Shown here: positions 30,669 to 35,040 of the stretch, piece by piece
Layout of the letters: the number at the start of each line of letters is the position of its first letter
How positions within the stretch are numbered: position 1 is the stretch's first letter
Source of the DNA: a virus
Reading direction: 5' to 3' (one strand)
DNA length: 35,040 nucleotides
IMG/VR virus record: IMGVR_UViG_3300025098_000148
Coordinates: 1 to 35,040 of that record
Notes under the pieces: generated by a model
Told to the model about the DNA's origin: nothing
The model's input: only the letters and a program-made list of their open reading frames with translations
The model's database searches: none
Made by a program: the position numbers and the translations under genes

Positions 30669-31231
30669 ACTACGTTTTCTTTAAAGTGTTCATCTTCTGT
30701 GCTTACTCCGTCAACTATCATATCACAATAATCAGCTAATCTAGAATGTTTAACTCTATGCTTATCTTGTTTAGATATAAAGTATTGACTTGTCTGCATA
30801 TACAAGTAGTCTGCATCTCTATACTCATTCACATACATTCTGGTTGCTTTTATTATATCATCCCATGTATGATCATAAGTTTCAAAGAACCATCTAAAAT
30901 TTTCTCCTAATGCTTTAACATTATTTCTTGCTGGATTACCGCTTGGTAGTTTCTTAGCAGGAAATATTTCTCTATAAGTATGGATCTTATCATTAAAGTC
31001 CTTACCCATGAGTTGTATATCAGTTTTCTTTTTAGCTTTAATAAAATAGTTATCTAGCTTTGCACAAAATGCTTTTGCATCTGGTGTCATTTTATAAAGA
31101 CCATCCTCTAGAGTGAGCATGTTCATTTTTAATAAATATTCTTTGTCTTCAGATAATGAATTAGGTAATGATACGCCTTGCTTCATTCCAAATAGGATCA
31201 ACGCTTGGTTTGGTGTTATCTTTACTTTCAT
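30665..31231 (-). CDS. Putative replication/helicase-loading protein (188 aa)
   Basis: The N-terminal region (KITPNQALILFGMKQGV, then LLKMNMLTLEDGLYKMTPDA) looks like a winged helix. The C-terminal region (SGNPARNNVKALGENFRWFF, then DDIIKATRMYVNEYRDADYL and MQTSQYFISK) is a helical layout seen in phage proteins encoded beside DnaB. The frame is open to an ATG at 31255, but the ATG at 31231 is preferred because it shortens the overlap with the DnaA-domain gene and starts the protein at MKVKITPNQ. Adjacent to a DnaA domain-IV protein and DnaB, a loader or initiator role is likely but inferred. Confidence 0.6.
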   Translation of the reverse strand: MKVKITPNQALILFGMKQGVSLPNSLSEDKEYLLKMNMLTLEDGLYKMTPDAKAFCAKLDNYFIKAKKKTDIQLMGKDFNDKIHTYREIFPAKKLPSGNPARNNVKALGENFRWFFETYDHTWDDIIKATRMYVNEYRDADYLYMQTSQYFISKQDKHRVKHSRLADYCDMIVDGVSTEDEHFKENVV

Positions 31232-31670
31232 TATCTTCTGAAATAGTTCCCACATATTTTTCTAAGTGTTTTAAAGTGTTATCATGAGCATCCATAACTT
31301 TTTTATCATTTGTAAAAAATCCATTTTCAATCATTGTACATGAATTGATGATGGTTGCATGGTTGCGTTTTAAAAATCTACCTATACTACTTTTAGTATG
31401 TCCTTCCTTGTGTGCCAAGTAAGACATTACCTGTACATATACAAGGTAATCTCTGAATCTAGTCCTATGCTGTAGATTTTTAACTCTACTAAATTTTGGT
31501 TCATTCTCATGTAGAGCTGCTAATGCACTGTCATGAAATATACCTAAAGGAATCCTTTTGTTTTTTTCTTGGGGGGTGTAAATATACAATTTTACTCCAT
31601 AAGATGTATAAAAAGATTTTTTAAATTCAGCAATATCTTGCTTCTGGTTAAGTTCCTGGTTATTAGCCAT
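31161..31670 (-). CDS. DnaA domain-IV (helix-turn-helix) origin-binding-like protein
   Basis: Residues about 74-125 (YLVYVQVMSYLAHKEGHTKS, then SIGRFLKRNHATIINSCTMI) match the C-terminal DNA-binding domain of bacterial DnaA: a helix, then the SIGxxLxRxHxTVxxS signature helix-turn-helix (92-110, with Asn103-His104-Ala-Thr). No P-loop is present, so the AAA+ ATPase domain of DnaA is missing. It may mark the phage origin and recruit the loader and DnaB encoded just downstream, or act as a regulator. It is preceded by the best promoter match in the window (31693-31723), 22 bases ahead of its ATG. Confidence 0.72.
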   Translation of the reverse strand: MANNQELNQKQDIAEFKKSFYTSYGVKLYIYTPQEKNKRIPLGIFHDSALAALHENEPKFSRVKNLQHRTRFRDYLVYVQVMSYLAHKEGHTKSSIGRFLKRNHATIINSCTMIENGFFTNDKKVMDAHDNTLKHLEKYVGTISEDNESKDNTKPSVDPIWNEARRIIT

Positions 31671-31692
31671 TTATATTAAAATTTAAGGTTAT

Positions 31693-31723
31693 CAAAGATA
31701 GTAAAATTTACCATTCTATACAA
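31693..31723 (-). promoter_or_regulatory. Bacteroidota-type promoter for the DnaA-like/DnaB operon
   Basis: TTG (31723-31721), 20 bases, then TATCTTTG (31700-31693) on the - strand fits the Bacteroidota consensus TTG-N17-23-TAnnTTTG. The ATG at 31670 would lie about 15-20 bases from the start site. The upstream element lies within the last codons of the uracil-DNA glycosylase gene. Confidence 0.6.
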
Positions 31724-32397
31724 GGTATATCTTGCTTTTCTAACTCTTGGTTTACTTTATTAAAGACATCATTACAATCCCATTCACCACCTCTGTATGC
31801 TGCTGAAGCTGGATGTGTAACTTTATAAATTTTTTGATTATTAAGCATTGTTTCCCATGCTTCTGCTTTCTTACCCATAAGTATTACAGGTATGTTTTTC
31901 TTATGTCTATTTATATTTTCAAATATATATCTTGAAAATGGTTTCCATAAATCATAATGTGAGCCAATAGAGTTTACTTCACATGTAAATGCTGTATTAA
32001 TAAGTAATACGCCTTGGTTAGCCCAACATCTTAAATCAGTGTGATCTGTACCAATTGCTTTGTTTATATATTGTAAAGACTTTTCTGCTTTACCTTTTCT
32101 GCTACAGCTAAAAGCTATACCATCCGCAACACCTAGCTGTGGATAAGGATCTTGACCTACTATTATACATTTAAGATCACTATAATTACATTCTTTAAAA
32201 CCATTAAAGATGTCTTTAAATCTAGGTGTAAATCTTCTTTCTGCATTTACTAAGCTTACTAGTCTTTCAACTATAAGATCAAAGTCAAGACCATTTATAA
32301 AAGGAGTAAGCATAGGTGCCCATCCTGAGTCTTGTAGTTTATCATTTGCTGAATCTCTTAATTCATTTATGTCAATGTTAATTGGTATTTGTTTCAT
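31708..32397 (-). CDS. ung: Uracil-DNA glycosylase, family 1
   Basis: Removes uracil from DNA by base excision. The water-activating loop GQDPYPQLGVADGIAFS holds catalytic Asp83 and the uracil-stacking Phe. LLINTAFT supplies the Asn that recognises uracil. The C-terminal THPASAAY is the leucine-loop region with catalytic His195 (HPAS here instead of the usual HPSP). Length 229 matches UNG. Encoding UNG suggests that uracil is unwelcome in this phage genome, and with MazG-like and RNR genes it points to active dNTP quality control. It is separated by 42 bases from the divergent + gene at 32440. Confidence 0.93.
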   Translation of the reverse strand: MKQIPINIDINELRDSANDKLQDSGWAPMLTPFINGLDFDLIVERLVSLVNAERRFTPRFKDIFNGFKECNYSDLKCIIVGQDPYPQLGVADGIAFSCSRKGKAEKSLQYINKAIGTDHTDLRCWANQGVLLINTAFTCEVNSIGSHYDLWKPFSRYIFENINRHKKNIPVILMGKKAEAWETMLNNQKIYKVTHPASAAYRGGEWDCNDVFNKVNQELEKQDIPCIEW

Positions 32398-32422
32398 AAT
32401 TAGTTAATTATTTGTATCTTTG
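32388..32422 (+). promoter_or_regulatory. Bacteroidota-type promoter for the lone + gene
   Basis: TTTG (32388-32391), 23 bases, then TATCTTTG (32415-32422) is a full TTTG/TAnnTTTG match on the + strand, 17 bases ahead of the ATG at 32440. The same -7 octamer is used at 31693 on the opposite strand, suggesting shared timing of these genes, probably host-sigma-driven and early. Confidence 0.55.
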
Positions 32423-32439
32423 ATTAAAATCTATTTATT

Positions 32440-32856
32440 ATGTCTGAGAAAAAAACTATTATAAGCTACGATGTTACTAAAAACATGGACTGTCAAATAA
32501 ATCCAGCATTTATTAGCGGCTTACAGCAAATATACTATAGATATATTACTGAGTTTTATGATGATGTAGGAAATTTTGGTGAACTTATAAAAGACTTTAA
32601 CCTATTGGTTACTAATCCTAAAGAAGCTAAAGCTAAGAATAGAATTTTTACACCTGTTGAGAGTGATATTTATACACTATATTCCCTTATAACATTACTT
32701 AAAGGATTTGCTGTTGAACAAGGTTTAGAAAGAACTGAAGAAACTGCTGTAGATAAAGAAGCATTTAAAAATGCTGCTGATAAAGCTATGAAAGATAGTA
32801 GCAATCCTATAGAGATACTAAATAATCTTACTAAAAACTTAGGAGAGCTATCTTAA
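32440..32856 (+). CDS. Unknown helical protein, lone + gene in the replication block (138 aa)
   Basis: The sequence has a short polar start (MSEKKTIISYDVTKN), several helices (GLQQIYYRYITEFYDDVGNF, LYSLITLLKGFAVEQGL) and an Ala/Lys-rich C-terminus (EAFKNAADKAMKDSSNPIEI). No family is recognised. It is the only right-facing gene between 14041 and 35040, has its own promoter, and its end overlaps the end of the 32848 gene by 9 bases. Such isolated reverse genes in phages are often regulators or small abundant virion or host-takeover proteins, but none of these is supported by a domain. Confidence 0.7.
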   Translation: MSEKKTIISYDVTKNMDCQINPAFISGLQQIYYRYITEFYDDVGNFGELIKDFNLLVTNPKEAKAKNRIFTPVESDIYTLYSLITLLKGFAVEQGLERTEETAVDKEAFKNAADKAMKDSSNPIEILNNLTKNLGELS

Positions 32857-33231
32857 TTGCATTCCATTAAAGTCACCTATCTCTATACATGACTGTATTG
32901 CTAAGTTCAACTCATCTTTATCACAGTCTGCAAAAGATTTACAATACTCTTGTTTGTCTCTTACAAAACATAGCCCTGCGGATCTTTTCACTTGTATTTT
33001 GGCTTCTTCAAAGGTGTAACCAATTTCTTGTGCTATTTCTCTAATCATTGCATGTACACGTGCTAATTGTGGGTTACTACCCTTATCACCACTCACACCT
33101 ACAAATATTTCTAATTTAGATCCTTCTTCAAGCTGCTCAAAGAACTTTCTATACTTAGTACCCATTGCTTTAATAGGGAAATGTAGTTGACCGTCTTTAA
33201 CTGATGCTTTTATGTATAAATTATCTTTCAT
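32848..33231 (-). CDS. Possible NinB-like recombination/DNA-binding protein (127 aa)
   Basis: The segment NPQLARVHAMIREIAQEIGY followed by TFEEAKIQVKRSAGLCF and KSFADCDKDELNLAIQ resembles the HxMIxxIAxExGxTxEEVK layout of small NinB/Orf-type phage proteins that bind single-stranded DNA in recombination, with a final helix equivalent. The N-terminal part is beta-rich (IKASVKDGQLHFPI, SKLEIFVGVSGD). The match is weak and by memory only. The gene is coupled by ATGA overlap to a 49-residue membrane protein upstream. Confidence 0.5.
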   Translation of the reverse strand: MKDNLYIKASVKDGQLHFPIKAMGTKYRKFFEQLEEGSKLEIFVGVSGDKGSNPQLARVHAMIREIAQEIGYTFEEAKIQVKRSAGLCFVRDKQEYCKSFADCDKDELNLAIQSCIEIGDFNGMQLR

Positions 33232-33377
33232 AAAGATATTATATTGTATAAACCAGTAACTGCTACGCTAGATAAAAATATTACTATCATCCAAAAGCAA
33301 CCTTTATAAACTTTTTCCATTTGTTCAGGAGATCTTCCTTGATTGCTCCTGTACTGTCTAAATTTTTTTTGTTTCAT
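33228..33377 (-). CDS. Small single-span membrane protein (49 aa)
   Basis: The ATG at 33375-33377 opens 49 codons ending in TGA at 33228-33230, which overlaps the ATG of the 32848 gene (ATGA). The N-terminal half is basic and polar (MKQKKFRQYRSNQGRSPEQM), and residues about 26-44 (GCFWMIVIFLSSVAVTGLY) form a membrane span, predicting an N-in topology. Overlaps on both sides support coding. Function unknown; small phage membrane proteins often modulate host uptake or exclude superinfection. Confidence 0.5.
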   Translation of the reverse strand: MKQKKFRQYRSNQGRSPEQMEKVYKGCFWMIVIFLSSVAVTGLYNIISL

Positions 33378-33504
33378 TTTGTTTAATTTTTTTTAATGTT
33401 TCTAATAAAAGTATAGCAACATCCAGGTTCCTTTGTGAGGTCCCCGGATTTACTTCTACTTTATCTAATAAAGTTATAATATCCTCTACTAAATTAGCTT
33501 TCAT
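33358..33504 (-). CDS. Small helical protein (48 aa)
   Basis: The ATG at 33502-33504 starts 11 bases inside the end of the 33494 gene, and the frame runs 48 codons to the TAG at 33358-33360, overlapping the next small gene by 20 bases. The product is a leucine-rich helical hairpin (ANLVEDIITLLDKVEVNPGT, then RNLDVAILLLETLKKIKQ), with heptad-like Leu/Ile spacing suggesting oligomerisation. No family. It accounts for a gap that would otherwise be empty. Confidence 0.5.
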   Translation of the reverse strand: MKANLVEDIITLLDKVEVNPGTSQRNLDVAILLLETLKKIKQNETKKI

Positions 33505-33739
33505 GATATTCTAATACTTTTTCTTCTATATCTTCTTCTAATAAATGTTGTACATCTACGGTAACTTGATTACCGTTAGTATCCGTGTTAGTATACCAAA
33601 CATGCTTTATATCTGCCGTTGGCCCATAACCCGGTGTCCCTGGATCTCCATTAGAATCATACCATTGGTCTGGTTCTCCTGGATCATAAGTATATTCTAC
33701 TTCTACTGTTTCTCCTGTGTTAGTTATAAATTCCATCAC
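33494..33739 (-). CDS. Small acidic protein (81 aa)
   Basis: Strongly acidic with many Asp/Gly/Thr/Tyr residues: TGETVEVEYTYDPGEPDQWY, then a Gly/Pro stretch (NGDPGTPGYGPTADIKHVWY) and an acidic helix (HLLEEDIEEKVLEYHES). It looks like a compact beta protein, and the acidic surface could mimic DNA, but no family or motif supports a function. It overlaps the zinc-ribbon gene by 4 bases and belongs to a run of small early-type genes between the helicase and UNG. Confidence 0.6.
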   Translation of the reverse strand: MMEFITNTGETVEVEYTYDPGEPDQWYDSNGDPGTPGYGPTADIKHVWYTNTDTNGNQVTVDVQHLLEEDIEEKVLEYHES

Positions 33740-33975
33740 AAAAATCTTAGTGCTCCTCCGTCAACATAAACAAACTCTTGTGCACACTCAGTACACTTGG
33801 CGTTTGATTCATTGCGTAACAAAGTTGGCATATTACAGTTAGGACAAGGAGTTTCTCCTTCTTCTATATATTCTTCAATTGCTTTTCTTGCGTAGCTATG
33901 TATCATTGCATCATGTGCACCACGATACTCTAGCTCTTCTTGTTGCTCAATAAAGAGCTCTTTCATTCTTCCCAT
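33736..33975 (-). CDS. Zinc-ribbon protein (79 aa)
   Basis: Two CxxC knuckles, CPNC (Cys44, Cys47) and CTEC (Cys61, Cys64), separated by 13 residues form a zinc ribbon. The N-terminal 40 residues are a charged helix (MKELFIEQQEELEYRG, ARKAIEEYIEEGE). Such small zinc-ribbon proteins typically bind DNA, RNA or a protein partner, including RNA polymerase in host takeover. It lies 2 bases after the SF2 helicase gene and overlaps the acidic 81-residue gene by 4 bases. Confidence 0.65.
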   Translation of the reverse strand: MGRMKELFIEQQEELEYRGAHDAMIHSYARKAIEEYIEEGETPCPNCNMPTLLRNESNAKCTECAQEFVYVDGGALRFL

Positions 33976-33977
33976 AA

Positions 33978-35040
33978 TTAATTTTTTAGTGGATTATAAC
34001 GTTTTATTTTACTTGAGTCAAATGAACTAAGAGCTGACTCTACCCATTTCTCATCTTGTGTTCCTTTATAGCATAGTATATGGCATACAGCTGTCTCAGT
34101 TGGGTTAAGTCTTAATAACCTACCAATCCTTTGTGCTGTTTTCTTTTCATTACCATATGCATGCATAATAATACCTTGTTTTAGCTGAGGTATTGTAACA
34201 CCTTCTGATAACTGTAACACACAGGATAACTTATTTATACGTCCATCTGAAAAGTATTCTAAGTTATCTGCTGATTTATTATTTCCTGAATGATAGCTGT
34301 ACTTACAAACACGGTCTGCTTGATCTTGTGTGTTTGCAAATATTATACATTTATCATCTATATTATTAACCATAGACTTAACATATGCTTCTTTAGTAGT
34401 ATATTCCATAAGTGCACGCATTCTCATAATATAAGCCCATTGCTGTTGCTTAGGAGTTTGTGCTTCTGCTACTCTACGAGTAACATAAGTATAGTCTTTA
34501 ATTTCACTTGTGTACCAGTGTCCACCATTTTTGTTTTTCTTCTTAAGTGATGGTACACCTGATAATTGTAAATCATGTATAACTATTCTATAATCATTTA
34601 ATATGTTTGAGTCAGTAGCATCATCAACTTTAAATGTATATTTTATAGGACAGTATTTTTGTACAAGCTTTCCCTTCTCTGATTGTTTATCTCTTGGCGG
34701 TGTGCCTGTCAAACCTAATATCTTACCTGTATAAGGGCCTAAAAACAATTCATGAGAGTGTTTTAATGAATGACACTCATCTAAATACACTATGTCATAA
34801 TTATTAGGATCTTTCTTTTTAAGAGATATATAAGTTGTAAAAGTAATATGCTGAAGTAGGGACTCTAATCCCATTTTGCCTAGTTCATCAATCCAAGACT
34901 GAGTAACTGAATGCTTTGGTACTACTACCAAGACTTGTATAAATTGATTAAAGTTCATCTGCAGGTGCTGTATAGCAATTCTTGTTTTGCCTACACCCAT
35001 AGATATACCTAAACCACATCTTTTATGTTGTGCTGCAATT
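33978..35040 (-). CDS. SF2 (SNF2/DEAD-like) helicase, C-terminal part (partial)
   Basis: The frame continues through the window edge; an ATG at 35000 is internal, because the residues before it complete the P-loop GISMGVGKT. Motifs follow in SF2 order: Walker A near the edge, VVVPKHSVTQSW (Ia), YLDECHS (II, DECH), GLTGTPPRD (III), CIIFANTQDQADRV (IV), LSEGVTIPQLK (V) and TAQRIGRLLR (VI). This is a translocase/helicase acting in replication, repair or transcription, as in many large Bacteroidota phages. Only the N-terminus is missing. It heads the visible part of the - strand replication block. Confidence 0.88.
   Translation of the reverse strand, partial: IAAQHKRCGLGISMGVGKTRIAIQHLQMNFNQFIQVLVVVPKHSVTQSWIDELGKMGLESLLQHITFTTYISLKKKDPNNYDIVYLDECHSLKHSHELFLGPYTGKILGLTGTPPRDKQSEKGKLVQKYCPIKYTFKVDDATDSNILNDYRIVIHDLQLSGVPSLKKKNKNGGHWYTSEIKDYTYVTRRVAEAQTPKQQQWAYIMRMRALMEYTTKEAYVKSMVNNIDDKCIIFANTQDQADRVCKYSYHSGNNKSADNLEYFSDGRINKLSCVLQLSEGVTIPQLKQGIIMHAYGNEKKTAQRIGRLLRLNPTETAVCHILCYKGTQDEKWVESALSSFDSSKIKRYNPLKN

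Noticed and set aside
27450-32146. Two perfect TTATCCACA DnaA boxes (27450-27458 and 32138-32146, - strand)
   Set aside because: Both lie inside coding sequence and encode Tyr-Pro-Gln, one in the invariant GQDPYP motif of UNG. They are isolated rather than clustered, so chance plus coding constraint explains them.

Overview
This window is a stretch of an AT-rich, tailed double-stranded DNA phage genome, or an equivalent provirus/metagenomic contig. The genes are densely packed, very often with ATGA or TAATG start/stop overlaps, and they form long single-strand blocks. No rRNA, tRNA or CRISPR array is visible. Start codons are mostly preceded by A/T-rich leaders such as AAAAAACAATG rather than Shine-Dalgarno sequences. 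Several intergenic spots carry TAnnTTTG elements, some with an upstream TTG/TTTG at 20-23 bases. Both traits are typical of Bacteroidota, so a Flavobacteriia-like, probably aquatic, host is the best guess. The gene set (PolB, Toprim primase, DnaB, UNG, PD-(D/E)XK nuclease, SF2 helicase, MoxR/VWA pair, opposed late and replication blocks) resembles crAss-like or Cellulophaga podovirus-type phages. No terminase, portal or capsid gene is in view, so this placement is inference.

Layout. (1) 1-912, + strand: the end of a large unidentified, probably structural, protein and a family-4-like holin. (2) 909-3964, - strand: a class I ribonucleotide reductase operon (nrdA, a 46-codon ORF, nrdB, a small membrane protein). 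(3) 3965-4109: a divergent regulatory region packed with inverted repeats and promoter-like elements. (4) 4110-14039, + strand: a late host-interaction block with several tiny Lys/Gly-rich proteins, three large tail-fibre-type proteins sharing an N-terminal anchor, a second holin of 3TM type and a small virion beta protein. (5) 14041-35040, - strand: nucleotide metabolism and replication.

Replication logic. The - block encodes an SF2 helicase (cut by the window end), uracil-DNA glycosylase, a stand-alone DnaA domain-IV protein, a possible loader, the C-terminal motor of a DnaB helicase, a Sak4-like RecA ATPase, an SSB-like protein, a Toprim primase with a degenerate zinc finger, a RusA-like resolvase, a PD-(D/E)XK nuclease and a family B DNA polymerase with exonuclease. 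It also encodes MazG-like and DUF5664-like nucleotide-pool proteins and a spore-photoproduct-lyase-like radical SAM protein. One + gene at 32440-32856 sits alone inside this block with its own promoter. The most intriguing unit is a four-gene cassette (21435-26064): a MoxR-type AAA+ ATPase, a VWA/HExxH protein and two neighbouring proteins that look like diverged paralogues of each other. Several G/C-core hairpins followed by U-tracts interrupt the - operons, one of them inside the VWA coding region.
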